Positions 1 through 11,067 of a stretch of DNA of 64,000 nucleotides are shown piece after piece; the stretch's first letter is position 1, and each line of letters begins with the position of its first letter. The translations under genes and the position numbers were made by a program. The notes under the pieces were generated by a model. The model searched no databases, was not told the origin of the DNA, and worked only from the letters and a program-made list of their open reading frames with translations. The stretch lies in the NCBI RefSeq assembly GCF_006716785.1, contig NZ_VFPQ01000001.1, positions 3,286,001 through 3,350,000 on the forward strand, written 5' to 3'. Origin of the DNA: Thermopolyspora flexuosa. GTDB lineage: Bacteria > Actinomycetota > Actinomycetes > Streptosporangiales > Streptosporangiaceae.

Positions 1-949
1 CCTCGACCGGGTGCGGGGCGTGGTCGGTGGCGACGCAGTCGATCGTGCCGTCGGCGAGCGCCTCGCGCAGCGCCTCGACGTCCTCGCGGGTGCGCAGCGG
101 CGGGTTCACCTTGTAGATCGGGTTGTACGCGCCGACCGGCGAGTGCTCCACCAGCTCGTCGGTGAGCAGCAGGTGGTGCGGGGTGACCTCGGCGGTGACG
201 TTCCACCCCTTCGACTTGGCCCAGCGCAGGATCTCCACCGACCCGGCGGTGGACACGTGGCACACGTGCAGCCGCGAGCCGACGTGCGCGGCGAGCAGGC
301 AGTCCCGGGCGATGATCGCCTCCTCGGCGACCGCGGGCCAGCCGACCAGGCCGAGCCGCCCGGACACCTCGCCCTCGTTCATCTGGGCGCCCTCGGTGAG
401 CCGGGGCTCCTGGGCGTGCTGCGCGATCACGCCGTCGAACGCCTTGACGTACTCGAGCGCGCGGCGCATGAGCACCGCGTCGGAGACGCACTTGCCGTCG
501 TCGGAGAACACCCGCACCCGGGCGGCCGAGTCGGCCATCGCGCCCAGCTCGGCGAGCCGCTCGCCCTGCAGCCCGGCGGTGACCGCGCCGACCGGCTGCA
601 CGTCGCAGTGACCGGCCTCGCGGCCGAGCCGCCACACCTGCTCGACCACGCCCGCGGTGTCGGCGACCGGGCTGGTGTTCGCCATCGCGTGCACCGCGGT
701 GAACCCGCCGAGCGCCGCGGCCGCGGTGCCGGACTCCACGGTCTCGGCGTCCTCCCGGCCGGGCTCGCGCAGGTGGGTGTGCAGGTCGACCAGGCCGGGC
801 AGGGCGATCAGCCCGTCGGCGTCGACCACCTGCGCCGTGGCGGAGGCCGCGTCCGGCCCCACCGCGGCGATCACGCCGTCGCGCACCAGCAGGTCGGCCG
901 GCTCGCCGCCGAGCAGGCGCGCGCCCTTGATCAGGTACTCTCCGCTCAC
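1..949 (-). CDS. pyrC: Dihydroorotase (3' end cut by window edge)
   Basis: Zinc-dependent amidohydrolase for the third step of UMP synthesis, closing carbamoyl-aspartate to dihydroorotate in the cytoplasm. The minus-strand reading shows the class I signature HTHLREPG (metal-binding HxH) about 60 residues in, and SDDGKCVSD and TDHAPHP further on; the reading is still open at base 1, so the C-terminus is missing. I chose the GTG at 949 because AAAGGGGGG lies 6-7 nt before it. An in-frame ATG at 979 would overlap the pyrB stop as ATGA and add ten residues, so it is a real alternative. It is the third gene of pyrR-pyrB-pyrC, the order found next to bldD in Streptomyces, and should be controlled by the PyrR hairpin ahead of pyrR. 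Confidence 0.95.
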   Translation of the reverse strand, partial: MSGEYLIKGARLLGGEPADLLVRDGVIAAVGPDAASATAQVVDADGLIALPGLVDLHTHLREPGREDAETVESGTAAAALGGFTAVHAMANTSPVADTAGVVEQVWRLGREAGHCDVQPVGAVTAGLQGERLAELGAMADSAARVRVFSDDGKCVSDAVLMRRALEYVKAFDGVIAQHAQEPRLTEGAQMNEGEVSGRLGLVGWPAVAEEAIIARDCLLAAHVGSRLHVCHVSTAGSVEILRWAKSKGWNVTAEVTPHHLLLTDELVEHSPVGAYNPIYKVNPPLRTREDVEALREALADGTIDCVATDHAPHPVE

Positions 950-975
950 CTCGGTCCCCCCTTTCACGCCCCTGC

Positions 976-2610
<1,635 letters not shown>

Positions 2611-2860
2611 AAGCGGTATTCACGATTCGGACCGCCCCGCCTCGGACCGGGGACGACCCGGCGAGGGAGAACGCGTCCCGGCACGCTCGCGGCCGGCCGC
2701 GGCGGTCCTTCTCGCCCCTCACGTTAGCAGCCCGCTCCGAGCGCCCCGCGCCGCCCCTCGGCGGCCCCGGCGCGGGGCGGAGCACGTGGGTGGCCTGCCG
2801 GTGGGTACCCTTCCGGGCGACGGCCGGGTCGGCCGGGCCCGCCGGGTGAGGAGGGATCGG

Positions 2861-4105
2861 GTGACCTTCCACGTCGACTCGGAGGTGGGGCGGCTGCGCC
2901 GGGTGCTGCTCCACCGTCCCGACCTGGCGCTCAAGCGGCTCACCCCGGGCAACAAGGACGAGCTGCTGTTCGACGACATCCCCTGGGTGGCCCGGGCGAT
3001 CGAGGAGCACGAGGAGTTCGAGCGGGTGCTCCGCGACCACGGGGTGGAGGTGCACCTGCTGGCCGACCTGCTGGAGCAGACCCTCGAGATCCCCGAGGCG
3101 CGCGAGCACATCCTGACCTCGACCGTCGACGAGCGGTGGTACGGCCCGCTCGCCGCCGACGCGATCCGCGAGGCCCTCGCCGCGATGGACGCGCCCGTGC
3201 TGCGCGAGTACCTGATCGGCGGGATCACCAAGCGTGAGCTCGCCGAGCACGGCACCGCGCCGCGCGGGCTGGTCCTGCACGCCCTCGAGCCGGACGACTT
3301 CGTGCTGCCGCCGCTGCCCAACCACCTGTACACCCGGGACCCCTCCTGCTGGATCTACGACGGGGTGTCCATCAACCCGATGCGGCGGCAGGCGCGGCGG
3401 CGCGAGACCGTGCACATGGAGGCGATCTACCGCTGGCATCCGATGTTCGCCGCCGGGTACGGCCGGCCGGAGCGGGGCGGCTTCCACGTGTGGAACGAGG
3501 GCATGGCGAGCGCGCCCGCCACGATCGAGGGCGGGGACGTGCTCGTGCTCGGCGGCGGCGCGCTGCTGGTGGGGATGAGCGAGCGCACCCGGCCGCAGGC
3601 GGTGGAGATGCTGGCCCGGCGGCTGTTCGCGGCCGGGTCGGTGCGGCGCATCGTGGCGCTGCGGCTGCCGCACGCCCGGGCCTTCATGCACCTCGACACC
3701 GTGCTCACCAACGTCGACGTGGGGGTGTTCACCAAGTACGCGGGCCTCGGCATGCTGCCCTCGCACACGATCGAGCCGGGCGACGGCGCGGAGGAGCTCA
3801 AGGTCACCGACCATCCGCCGGAGGACATGCACCGGGTGATCGCGGCGGCGCTCGGCCTCGATGATGTTGAAATTCTCACACCCACCCAGGACGTGCACTC
3901 CGCGGCGCGGGAGCAGTGGGACGACGGTTGTAACGTTCTGGCGCTGGCCCCGGGTCTGGTGGTCGCCTACGAGCGCAACACCACGACCAACAACCATCTG
4001 TACGCGCACGGCGTCGAGGTGGTCACAATCCGGGGCAGTGAACTGGGACGGGGCCGGGGCGGCCCGCGGTGCATGAGCTGCCCGCTGGAGCGGGACGCGG
4101 CCTGA
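2861..4105 (+). CDS. arcA: Arginine deiminase
   Basis: Hydrolyses L-arginine to citrulline and ammonia in the cytoplasm. The length (414 aa) is normal for the family. Visible motifs are YTRDPS near residue 155, [25 protein letters not shown], and the C-terminal GPRCMSCPL, where the first Cys (about residue 404) aligns with the catalytic nucleophile. The GTG at 2861 follows GAGGAGGGAT with good spacing; an upstream in-frame ATG at 2786 would add a 25-residue low-complexity leader and is disfavoured. It stands alone: no ornithine carbamoyltransferase, carbamate kinase or antiporter adjoins it, so it may serve nitrogen or pH homeostasis rather than a full ADI energy pathway. It is divergent from pyrR and upstream of bldD. 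Confidence 0.93.
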   Translation: MTFHVDSEVGRLRRVLLHRPDLALKRLTPGNKDELLFDDIPWVARAIEEHEEFERVLRDHGVEVHLLADLLEQTLEIPEAREHILTSTVDERWYGPLAADAIREALAAMDAPVLREYLIGGITKRELAEHGTAPRGLVLHALEPDDFVLPPLPNHLYTRDPSCWIYDGVSINPMRRQARRRETVHMEAIYRWHPMFAAGYGRPERGGFHVWNEGMASAPATIEGGDVLVLGGGALLVGMSERTRPQAVEMLARRLFAAGSVRRIVALRLPHARAFMHLDTVLTNVDVGVFTKYAGLGMLPSHTIEPGDGAEELKVTDHPPEDMHRVIAAALGLDDVEILTPTQDVHSAAREQWDDGCNVLALAPGLVVAYERNTTTNNHLYAHGVEVVTIRGSELGRGRGGPRCMSCPLERDAA

Positions 4106-4249
4106 CCCGGCACCGGTCGGTGGACCGCCGAAACTACCGGGAAAATGGTACAAGTGCGACGTTATCGGGGGAGTTCACATGATCAGTCCGGATGGGATGC
4201 GGCTCATTCTTTCCAATCAGCTTGACCTTGGGCGGCGACACCTTTACCG

Positions 4250-4263
4250 TCACTGTCCGTAAC
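4250..4263 (+). promoter_or_regulatory. Candidate BldD autoregulatory box
   Basis: TCACTGTCCGTAAC lies 144 nt ahead of bldD. It matches both outer half-sites of the reported BldD consensus (TnAC...GTnA with five bases between) and departs from it only in the two central constrained positions. BldD represses its own gene in Streptomyces. A weaker TCAC-N5-GTGC element follows about 50 nt downstream. Confidence 0.45.
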
Positions 4264-4406
4264 CGCAACTCGCTACCTTCCCGGGTAAAACCCGACGCAG
4301 CGGTCACTGATGGTGCCTTCACCCCTGGCACCGGCCCGGTCGGTCTACTCGCGGCAAGGGAGCACAATCAAGTAAGAACAGAGATAGAAAGCCGGGGGCC
4401 AGACAA

Positions 4407-4901
4407 ATGCCGTCTGATTATGCCAAGTCTCTGGGTGCACGACTCCGCGCCATCCGCACCCAGCAGGGACTGTCCCTGCACGGAGTCGAGGAGAAGTCCC
4501 GTGGGCGGTGGAAGGCGGTGGTCGTTGGCTCCTACGAGCGCGGCGACCGGGCCGTCACCGTGCAGAAGCTGGCCGAGCTGGCCGACTTCTACGGTGTTCC
4601 GGTCTCCGAGCTGCTTCCCGGCGGTGCGTCGCCGAGTCCGCTCGGCCCGACGCCGAAGATCGTGATCGACCTGGAGCGGCTGGCCCAGTTGCCGAAGGAG
4701 AAGGCCGGCCCCTTGGCCCGCTACGCGGCGACGATCCAGAGCCAGCGGGGTGACTACAACGGGAAGGTGCTCTCCATCCGCCAGGAGGACCTCCGCTCGC
4801 TCGCCGTCATCTACGACAAGTCGCCCGCCGAGCTCACCGAGGAGCTCATCGAGTGGGGCGTGCTCGACGCCGAGGCACGCCGGGCCGTCGAGGCCTTCTG
4901 A
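4407..4901 (+). CDS. bldD: BldD developmental transcription factor, c-di-GMP effector
   Basis: Global repressor of morphological differentiation genes in actinomycetes; it dimerises on DNA when bound to tetrameric c-di-GMP. The protein is 164 aa. Residues 5-75 form a Cro/XRE helix-turn-helix (LGARLRAIRTQQGLSLHGVE...VVVGSYERGDRAVTVQKLAELADFYGV). The C-terminal domain carries the complete ligand signature RxD-X8-RxxD as R114-G-D116, eight residues, R125-Q-E-D128, the same residue numbers as in Streptomyces venezuelae BldD. The position next to arcA and pyrRBC matches Streptomyces synteny. No canonical Shine-Dalgarno is obvious before the ATG. The identification is very secure. Confidence 0.97.
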   Translation: MPSDYAKSLGARLRAIRTQQGLSLHGVEEKSRGRWKAVVVGSYERGDRAVTVQKLAELADFYGVPVSELLPGGASPSPLGPTPKIVIDLERLAQLPKEKAGPLARYAATIQSQRGDYNGKVLSIRQEDLRSLAVIYDKSPAELTEELIEWGVLDAEARRAVEAF

Positions 4902-4958
4902 CCGGGGATCTTCAGGCGTAACCCGGGCCGACGGCACCCGGGTGGTGCCGGCGGACGG

Positions 4959-4985
4959 CCCCGCGGCCGCGCCCGCGGGGTCCTT
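4959..4985 (+). terminator. Rho-independent-type terminator after bldD
   Basis: CCCCGCGG (4959-4966) and CCGCGGGG (4973-4980) form a perfect 8-bp stem with a 6-nt loop, followed by TCCTTT. It lies 58 nt after the bldD stop. Confidence 0.65.
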
Positions 4986-5161
4986 TCCCCTTCGGAGTTC
5001 CCGATGGGTCGTTCAGGTACGGCCTGCCCCGCCGGACGGCGGCCGTGCCGTACCGCGTCCCGGCGACCGCACCGATGGCGCGACCGGCGACGACCGGTGG
5101 CGCCCCGCACGGGAACACTCCCCGTTTCCGGCCGGGCCGACCGGCCGGAGACATCCCGCGG

Positions 5162-5605
5162 TCAGCCCGCGAGCGTGACCGGCAGTGTGGGCTGACCGGG
5201 AAGACCCAGCAGTCTCTCCACGGTGACGACGAACCTCGTCGCCTCCGCCACCAGTTCGTCGGCGTCCCTCGCCGAGACGACGCGGACGAGGCCCGCCTCG
5301 GCCGCCGCCCGCTTGCGCGCGCTCAACGCGAAGTAGGCCGCCCATTCGGTGAGCCGCGGCTCGACCTCGGGCAGCAGCTCCCACGCGCTGCGCAGCCGGC
5401 GGCGGCGCCCGTCGATCGGCCTTGGCCGCGCGGCGAGAACGGCGGCGGCCGCGCGCAGCGCGGCGAGATGGGCGGCGACGTACCGCTCGGCCGGGGTGCG
5501 CGCCGCGGCGGACTCCGCGAGGTGGGATCGCGCGTCGGCGAGGTGCGTGCGCACCGCGCTCGGCAGCCGCGGCCCGCCCAGATCCTCAGGCTGGTGCTCG
5601 GACAC
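5162..5605 (-). CDS. SAV_6107-family HEPN domain protein
   Basis: A small (147 aa) all-alpha protein resembling the SAV_6107-like HEPN family of actinobacteria. HEPN domains are often RNases or nucleotide-binding partners, but this family has no established activity and I see no clear catalytic R-x4-6-H motif. Recognisable parts are SHLAESAAARTPAERYVAAHLAALRAAAAVLA and the Trp-containing LTEWAAYFALSARKRAAAE followed by the EATRFVVTVERLLGLP tail. The GTG at 5605 is chosen because GAAGGAG lies 6-8 nt upstream; the frame stays open far upstream without coding character. The only promoter seen upstream is the twin-LexA-box promoter near 5900, leaving an untranslated leader of about 280 nt. Function is unknown; DNA-damage induction is inferred from the promoter alone. 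Confidence 0.75.
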   Translation of the reverse strand: MSEHQPEDLGGPRLPSAVRTHLADARSHLAESAAARTPAERYVAAHLAALRAAAAVLAARPRPIDGRRRRLRSAWELLPEVEPRLTEWAAYFALSARKRAAAEAGLVRVVSARDADELVAEATRFVVTVERLLGLPGQPTLPVTLAG

Positions 5606-5893
5606 TGGCCCTCCTTCGTCGGCCTCGGCGGCGCGGGTGCCTCGCGCGTGCCTGTGTGTCACCCGTCCGGTCCGCCTCGGCCTCCTTTGGTGTGGCGCTT
5701 CCGGTGAAGCACCCTGCTCTGCCCAGATTCGCAGGTCCCACCGACAAAACCGCCGCCCCGCCGATGGGCGGCCGGACGAGGAGCTTCCCCTCTCCCCGTC
5801 CGGCCGGGCGGGCCGGGGCCCGGACCGTCTCCGCCGACGACGGGGGCCGCGCCCGTACGGCGGGGGTGCGCCGCGAGTCCCACCCCCGCGCGA
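5606..5893. other. Leader region between SOS promoter and HEPN gene
   Basis: About 285 nt between the predicted transcription start and the HEPN start codon. It has no convincing reading frame; the only minus-strand ORF (about 88 codons) begins upstream of the predicted start site and is Arg/Gly-rich. It may be a long untranslated leader. Confidence 0.5.
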
Positions 5894-5948
5894 TCGAACA
5901 TAGATTCGATCACGCTTCGTGTCAAGCATCATACGAACATCGGTTCGA
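5894..5948 (-). promoter_or_regulatory. LexA-controlled (SOS) promoter, two LexA boxes
   Basis: On the minus strand TTGACA (5925-5920) and TATGTT (5902-5897) are separated by exactly 17 nt, a near-ideal housekeeping promoter. Box A (5894-5909, TCGAACATAGATTCGA) covers the -10 element and box B (5933-5948, ACGAACATCGGTTCGA) lies just upstream of the -35. Each differs by one base from the actinobacterial LexA consensus TCGAAC-N4-GTTCGA. The promoter points toward the HEPN gene. Confidence 0.8.
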
Positions 5949-6139
5949 CATCCGCCTCGGACGTCCCGGCCGTGACAGGCCGTAGGTGGCGCGCGGCACC
6001 CCCACCGTGCCGGCCGGCGGGCCCGGCGGCCCGTGCGTGCCCGCTTCCCCGCCGCCCCGCCGCGACCCACCGCGCGCGGCCGCGTACCCGCCGGCACCCC
6101 GCGGTCACGCGACGCGGCCACTGCCCCTAAAGTGACCGC

Positions 6140-6616
6140 ATGCGGGAAGAGTTGTCGCCTACCGTGGCAAAGGTCGCCGCCGCCCTGCGCGAGCACGGGG
6201 TGAGCGGCGAAGTGATCACGTTGCCCGAGCCCGCCCCGACCGCCGCCGCTGCCGCCGAGCAGCTCGGCTGCACGGTGGGGGCGATCGCCAACAGCCTCGT
6301 GTTCGACGCCGACGGCGAGCCGCTGCTCGTGCTGACGAGCGGCGCGCACCGGGTGAACACCGAGCTGATCGCCCGGCACGTCGGAGCGACGCGGGTACGC
6401 CGGGCCTCCCCCGAGTTCGTCCGGCAGGCGACCGGCCAGGCGATCGGCGGCGTCGCCCCGGTGGGCCACCCCGCCCCGATCCGCACCCTGGTGGACAAGT
6501 GGCTCGCGCGGCACGAGCGCGTCTGGGCGGCGGGCGGACATCCGCGTACCGTCTTCCCCACCACCTTCGAGGAGCTGGTGCGGATCACCGGCGGGACACC
6601 GGTCGAGGTGGAGTGA
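6140..6616 (+). CDS. YbaK/EbsC-type aminoacyl-tRNA deacylase
   Basis: A 158-aa free-standing editing domain of the YbaK/ProX superfamily, whose members hydrolyse mischarged tRNA such as Cys-tRNA(Pro) in trans. The fold is recognisable from PAPTAAAAAEQLGCTVGAIANSLVF, the loop LTSGAHRVNTELIARHVG, and the substrate-loop region QAIGGVAPVGHPAPIRTLVDKWL, followed by AAGGHPRTVFPTTFEELVRITGG. Substrate specificity cannot be read from sequence. It starts at an ATG close to a weak purine-rich site and is followed 74 nt later by a GNAT gene on the same strand. Confidence 0.88.
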   Translation: MREELSPTVAKVAAALREHGVSGEVITLPEPAPTAAAAAEQLGCTVGAIANSLVFDADGEPLLVLTSGAHRVNTELIARHVGATRVRRASPEFVRQATGQAIGGVAPVGHPAPIRTLVDKWLARHERVWAAGGHPRTVFPTTFEELVRITGGTPVEVE

Positions 6617-6690
6617 TCGGGCGGCCGGACGCGGGCGGCGGCTCCGCCGGGTTCCGCCCGCGTCGGCACCGGCCCTGATACGGTGCGTGC

Positions 6691-7254
6691 GTGACCGTGC
6701 TACGACGTGTCGGCGCCGAGGGCTTCGCCCAGTCGCTGCACCGGGTGGTCGAGATCTACGGGGCGGCGATGCGGCCCCCGGCCGACCAGGTGGCCGGGCG
6801 CGCCGCGATCATGCGCGCCCACGCGTCCCACCCCGGCTTCACCTGCCTGTTCGCCGAGACCGAGGACGGCACCCTGGTGGGGTTCGGCTACGGCTTCCAC
6901 GGCATGCCGGGCCAGTGGTGGCACGACGTGGTACGGCGCGCGCTCGCCGACCGGAACGGGCACCAGGCCGCCGAGGAGTGGTTCGGCGACGCGTTCGAGA
7001 TCGCCGAGATCCACGTGCACCCCGACCACCAGAACCGGGGCATCGGCCGCCGCCTCATGCACGCGCTGTGCGAGGGCCGTACCGAGCGGACCGCGGTGCT
7101 CTCCACCCTCGACCAGCCCACCGCGGCCCGCCACCTCTACCACAGCCTCGGCTTCACCGACCTGATCAGCGGGTTCACCTTCCCCGGCGGCTACGAGCCG
7201 TACGCCATCCTCGGCGTCCGGCTGCCCCTTCCCGGCCCCGGCACGCCCGGCTGA
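6691..7254 (+). CDS. GNAT-family N-acetyltransferase
   Basis: A 187-aa acyl-CoA-dependent acetyltransferase of unknown substrate. The acetyl-CoA loop is EIAEIHVHPDHQNRGIGRRLMHALCE around residues 106-131 (R/Q-x-x-G-x-G/A motif), followed by LSTLDQPTAARHLYHSLGF, the usual last strand and helix. An N-terminal segment (FAQSLHRVVEIYGAAMRPP) resembles GNAT proteins with long first helices. The GTG start at 6691 has little Shine-Dalgarno support. It stands between the deacylase and a convergent metF with only 33 nt to the metF stop. Confidence 0.85.
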   Translation: MTVLRRVGAEGFAQSLHRVVEIYGAAMRPPADQVAGRAAIMRAHASHPGFTCLFAETEDGTLVGFGYGFHGMPGQWWHDVVRRALADRNGHQAAEEWFGDAFEIAEIHVHPDHQNRGIGRRLMHALCEGRTERTAVLSTLDQPTAARHLYHSLGFTDLISGFTFPGGYEPYAILGVRLPLPGPGTPG

Positions 7255-7287
7255 GCCCCGGGCACGGGGAACGAGGACCGCGGCCGC

Positions 7288-8214
7288 TCAGGCGCCCACG
7301 GAGACGCCCGCGGGCGTGAGCGCCTGGAACACCTCGCGGGTCGCGCTCGACCGGTTGAAGGTGATGAAGTGAATGCCGGGCGCGCCCTCGTCGAGCAGGG
7401 CGCGGCACATCTCGACGGCGTGCTCGATGCCGAGCGCGCGCACCGCCGCCGGGTCGTGGGCGACCTTCGCGAACCGCTCGGCGAGCTCGGCCGGGAACGG
7501 CGCGCCGGAGAGCTGCTCGGAGCGGGCGATGGTGCTGTACTGGGTGACCGGCATCACCCCGGGGATGATCGGCGTGTCGCAGCCCTTCGCCGCCACCCGG
7601 TCGCGCAGCCGCAGGTAGTCCTCGGCGCGGAAGAACATCTGGGTGATGGCGAAGTCCGCGCCCGCGCGGCACTTGCGCACGAAGTACTCGGTGTCCGACT
7701 CGATCGACGGCGAGCGCGGGTGCTTGTACGGGAAGGCGGCCACGCCCACGCAGAAGTCGCCGGACAGGCGGATGAGCCGTACCAGTTCCTCGGCGTACTC
7801 CACGCCCTCGGGGTGCTTGACCCACTCGCCGGTCGGGTCGCCCGGCGGGTCGCCGCGGAGGGCGAGGATGTTGCGCACGCCGGCGGCGGCGAACCGGCCG
7901 ATCAGGTGCCGCAGCTCGCGCACCGAGTGGTTCACCGCGGTGCAGTGCGCGACCGGGGTGAGGGTGGTCTCGTGGGTGATGCGCTCCACGATCTCGACGG
8001 TGCGGTCGCGGGTGGAGCCGCCGGCGCCGTACGTGACCGAGACGAACGTCGGGCGCAACGCCTCCAGCTCCCGGATCGCCCGCCAGAGCTGCCGCTCCCC
8101 CTCCGGGGTCTTCGGCGGGAAGAACTCGAAGGAGAACGACCGGTCCCCCGCGGCGAGCAGCTCACGAACGGTGGGGGCGCGGCCGATCAGACGCGAAGAG
8201 CGACCCAAGGACAT
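7288..8214 (-). CDS. metF: Methylenetetrahydrofolate reductase
   Basis: FAD-dependent reduction of 5,10-methylene-THF to 5-methyl-THF, feeding methionine synthesis. The N-terminal [18 protein letters not shown], the [12 protein letters not shown] strand, CTAVNHS, the LRGDPPG loop and [10 protein letters not shown] are all characteristic of the MetF TIM barrel. I start at the ATG at 8214 (308 aa, family-typical); a GTG at 8259 would add 15 residues of unlike composition. A TAGCCT element sits just 8 nt before this ATG, so the transcript could be leaderless, but I see no good -35. It is divergent from the polyprenyl synthase gene with 150 nt between them. Confidence 0.95.
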   Translation of the reverse strand: MSLGRSSRLIGRAPTVRELLAAGDRSFSFEFFPPKTPEGERQLWRAIRELEALRPTFVSVTYGAGGSTRDRTVEIVERITHETTLTPVAHCTAVNHSVRELRHLIGRFAAAGVRNILALRGDPPGDPTGEWVKHPEGVEYAEELVRLIRLSGDFCVGVAAFPYKHPRSPSIESDTEYFVRKCRAGADFAITQMFFRAEDYLRLRDRVAAKGCDTPIIPGVMPVTQYSTIARSEQLSGAPFPAELAERFAKVAHDPAAVRALGIEHAVEMCRALLDEGAPGIHFITFNRSSATREVFQALTPAGVSVGA

Positions 8215-8363
8215 GGGGTTCAGGCTACCCCGTTGACGCGGGGTGCCGCCGGGAGACACGTCAGGTCTCAGCAGTTCAGCGCTATTTCTCCCTAAAGTGC
8301 CATGATTTGCCAGATTGAACCCTCGCGGCCGAGGCGACCTCGGCGGCCGGTTAATCTCGGAAC

Positions 8364-9431
8364 ATGACCGCTACCGCCACCCCGCTGGATATCGTCCGCA
8401 CCGAGGTGGACCGTGCCCTGAGCGAATTCGTCGACCGGCGCCGTCCGCTGTTCGCCGACCCGGCGCTCGGTCCCGTGCTCGCCGCGGCCGAGGATCTGCT
8501 CGCGGGCGGCAAGCGGCTGCGCCCCGGGTTCTGCTACTGGGGCTGGCGCGGCGCCGGCGGGGGCGACGATCCGGCGATCTTCAACGCCGCGGCGTCGCTC
8601 GAGCTGCTGCAGGCGAGCGCGCTCGTGCACGACGACGTCATGGACGCGAGCGACATGCGCCGCGGCATGCCGGCCGCGCACCGCCGGTTCCAGGCGCTCC
8701 ACGAGCGTTCCGGCTGGCGCGGCTCGGCGGAGCAGTTCGGCGAGGGCGCGGCGATCCTGCTCGGCAACCTCATGCTCGTCTGGTCGGGCGAGATGTGGCG
8801 CACCAGCGGCCTGCCCGACGCGGCGCTCGCCGCGGCCGAGCCGGTGCACGACCTCATGCTCACCGAGCTCATGTGCGGCCAGTACCTCGACCTGCTGGAG
8901 CAGGCGCACGGCGAGAGCACGTTCGAGGGCGCGCTGCGGGTCGCGCTGTTCAAGAGCGGCAAGTACAGCGTGGAGCACCCGCTCCGGCTCGGCCTCGTGC
9001 TCGCCACCCAGGGCACCGAGCCGTGGATCGAGCGCCTCTGTGTGGAGTACGGCCAGCGGGTCGGCATCGCCTTCCAGCTCCGCGACGACGTGCTCGGCGT
9101 GTTCGGCGACCCGGCGGAGACCGGCAAGCCCGCCGGGGACGACCTGCGGGAGGGCAAGCGCACGATGCTGATCGCGCGCACCCTCGCCGCCGCGAACCCG
9201 GCCCAGGCCGACGTGGTGCGCAGCCACCTCGGCGACCCCGACCTCGACGCCGAGGGCGTCTCCCGGCTGCGCCAGGTGATCGCCGAGACCGGCGCGCTCG
9301 TCGAGTGCGAGGAGATGATCAAGCGGTACGTGGACGAGGCCCTCGCGTCGCTCGACGACGCCCCGATCACCGAGGAGGCCCGCCGCGCCCTCGCCGACCT
9401 CGCCGTGCTCGCCACCAGCCGCCGCGCCTGA
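8364..9431 (+). CDS. Polyprenyl (geranylgeranyl-type) diphosphate synthase
   Basis: Trans-isoprenyl diphosphate synthase joining isopentenyl diphosphate units for carotenoid, menaquinone or polyprenol precursors. The 355 aa hold the first Asp-rich motif DDVMD in [15 protein letters not shown] near residue 95, [13 protein letters not shown] before it, [12 protein letters not shown] in the middle, and the second Asp-rich region [12 protein letters not shown] near residue 240. Product length cannot be deduced safely: chain-length-determining residues upstream of DDVMD are small or hydrophobic (LELLQASAL). No other isoprenoid genes adjoin it. Confidence 0.93.
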   Translation: MTATATPLDIVRTEVDRALSEFVDRRRPLFADPALGPVLAAAEDLLAGGKRLRPGFCYWGWRGAGGGDDPAIFNAAASLELLQASALVHDDVMDASDMRRGMPAAHRRFQALHERSGWRGSAEQFGEGAAILLGNLMLVWSGEMWRTSGLPDAALAAAEPVHDLMLTELMCGQYLDLLEQAHGESTFEGALRVALFKSGKYSVEHPLRLGLVLATQGTEPWIERLCVEYGQRVGIAFQLRDDVLGVFGDPAETGKPAGDDLREGKRTMLIARTLAAANPAQADVVRSHLGDPDLDAEGVSRLRQVIAETGALVECEEMIKRYVDEALASLDDAPITEEARRALADLAVLATSRRA

Positions 9432-10042
9432 CCCCGCGGGAACCGCGCACCCGGTGGGCCGGATCATGTCCGGCGCGTCGCCGACGCCGCGCTCGCCGAC
9501 CCTGCGGGCCGTCACCAGGACGGCATGACCGGGTGACCCGCCGCGGCTTCCGCTCCTCGTGCCCCGCCGCGGTCGCGGCCTCGGTTGCGCTCGTGGGTGA
9601 CGCGCCGCTCTCGGCGGGCGCCGGTGAAGCCCGGAGCGAGGGCGGGCGAAGCCCGCTCCACGTCCGGTCCGCGCGCACCACCGGGCACGCCGCCGCCGGG
9701 CGGGCGGATGTCGCCCGCGGCCCGGAGCGGCGGGAGGCCAGGACCCGGCGGAGTGAGGCCGGGCCGCATACGGTGGTCCTCCGCCACCCGTGGCCACGCC
9801 GCGTGCGCGGCCGGCACTCTGGAGACCGTCCAGGGGGCGCGGGGCGGCGGGAGGTCCGCCTCTCTCGCCGCACCTCGGCCGCTCCGGCATATCCGCGCAC
9901 AGGCCCGCCGAAGGATGGCGTACCCGCCGACGGTGGCCTCCGCCGCACCGCTCGGCACGGCTCGCCAAACAGGTGCGGCAAGCGGCGGCCGGGCACGCCG
10001 TACCGGTCGGCGACCCGCCCGGCGAACGCCCCGGCCGGGTGG
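9432..10042. other. 611-nt intergenic region, no feature seen
   Basis: Lies between the convergent polyprenyl synthase and thiE. Open frames here are Arg/Pro/Gly-rich on both strands and resemble no family. I see no hairpin with a T-run, no repeat and no RNA gene. Confidence 0.5.
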
Positions 10043-10681
10043 TCAGACCGCGGCGAGGCGGCGGGCGAACTCGGCGGCGGCCGCGCCGGGGTCCTCGGCC
10101 TCGGTGATCGCCCGGACCACCACGATCCGGCGCACGCCGTACCCGAGCACCTCGTCGAGGTTGTCCAGGTTGATGCCGCCGATGCCGAACCACGGCCGGT
10201 CCGTGTCCAGGGATGCCGCGTGCTTGAGCAGGGGCGGACCCGGGGCCGGACGGCCCGGCTTGGTGGGTGTGGGCCAGATCGGGCCGCAGCAGAAGTAGTC
10301 CACGCCCTCCTGCCGCGCGGCCGCGGTGGCCTCCTCGGCCGAGTGCGTCGACAGTCCAATGATCATGTCCGGACCCACGATCCGCCGGGCGATCTCCACC
10401 GGCAGGTCGCCCTGACCGAGGTGCAGCACGTCCGGCCGGGCGGCGAAGGCGACGTCCGCGCGGTCGTTGACCGCGAGCAGTTTGCCGTGCCGGTCGCAGG
10501 CCGCGCGGAACACCTCGAGCAGCTCCAGCTCCTCCCGGGCCTCAAGGCCCTTCTCCCGGAGCTGGACGATGTCGACGCCGTTCGCCAGAACCGCGTCGAG
10601 GAACTCCTCCAGGTCACCCTGGCGGCGCCGGCCGTCGGTGCAGAGGTACAGCCGGGCGTCAGAAAGCGAGAGCTTGGGCAC
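10043..10681 (-). CDS. thiE: Thiamine-phosphate synthase
   Basis: Couples HMP pyrophosphate and the thiazole phosphate to thiamine phosphate. A 212-aa TIM barrel with [79 protein letters not shown] (phosphate loop) and [11 protein letters not shown], all family hallmarks. The GTG start at 10681 lies 23 nt inside the preceding Rv2175c-type gene, so the two are probably translationally coupled. Unlike thiOSG on the other strand it has no TPP riboswitch ahead, so its control probably differs. Confidence 0.95.
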   Translation of the reverse strand: MPKLSLSDARLYLCTDGRRRQGDLEEFLDAVLANGVDIVQLREKGLEAREELELLEVFRAACDRHGKLLAVNDRADVAFAARPDVLHLGQGDLPVEIARRIVGPDMIIGLSTHSAEEATAAARQEGVDYFCCGPIWPTPTKPGRPAPGPPLLKHAASLDTDRPWFGIGGINLDNLDEVLGYGVRRIVVVRAITEAEDPGAAAAEFARRLAAV

Positions 10682-11033
10682 GCCGCTTCACTTCGGTGTG
10701 CCGGCCGGCCGCGATCGCCTCGACGGGCGCCCCCGGCAGGGAGTCGTCGACGGTGAACAGCCAGCGCAGCGACTCGATCTCGTCAAAACCCGCGTCCGCC
10801 AGCACGGTGAGCGTGCCGGGCAGGCCCTTGAGCACGTCTCCGTTCTTGATGAACGCCGCCGGGACCTGTGGTTCGCCGCCGTCGCGGCGGACGCCGATGA
10901 GCTTCCGGTCTCTGAGGAGCTGCTTGGCCCGGCCCACGGTGATCCCAAGCCGCCGGGCCGCTTCCGACAGGGGGATCCACTCGCCGACGAGCTGATCCGT
11001 CTCCCGGTCGATCTGTAGCACGGAAAGCGTCAC
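10659..11033 (-). CDS. Rv2175c-family DNA-binding protein
   Basis: A 124-aa winged-helix protein like Mycobacterium tuberculosis Rv2175c, a DNA-binding protein phosphorylated by the neighbouring kinase PknL. The N-terminal helix-turn-helix is [32 protein letters not shown] (about residues 19-50), followed by [38 protein letters not shown]. The first 18 residues (with Ser4 and Thr12) form a tail of the type phosphorylated in Rv2175c; the exact site is not conserved clearly enough to name. It overlaps thiE by 23 nt and probably forms an operon with it. A PASTA Ser/Thr kinase lies 5 kb away beyond thiOSG. The GTG start fits a leaderless transcript. Confidence 0.88.
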   Translation of the reverse strand: MTLSVLQIDRETDQLVGEWIPLSEAARRLGITVGRAKQLLRDRKLIGVRRDGGEPQVPAAFIKNGDVLKGLPGTLTVLADAGFDEIESLRWLFTVDDSLPGAPVEAIAAGRHTEVKRRAQALAF

Positions 11034-11040
11034 GCCATCA

Positions 11041-11067
11041 CAATTACCACGGGCGCACGCTTGTCAA
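11041..11067 (-). promoter_or_regulatory. Candidate promoter for Rv2175c-type gene and thiE
   Basis: TTGACA at 11067-11062 followed 15 nt later by TAATTG (11046-11041) on the minus strand. The GTG start codon lies only 7 nt beyond, so the transcript would be leaderless or nearly so. The spacer is short for a standard promoter. Confidence 0.4.

Noticed and set aside
5659-5925. 88-codon minus-strand frame behind the SOS promoter
   Set aside because: Its start lies upstream of the predicted transcription start and its composition is Arg/Gly/Pro without recognisable similarity.
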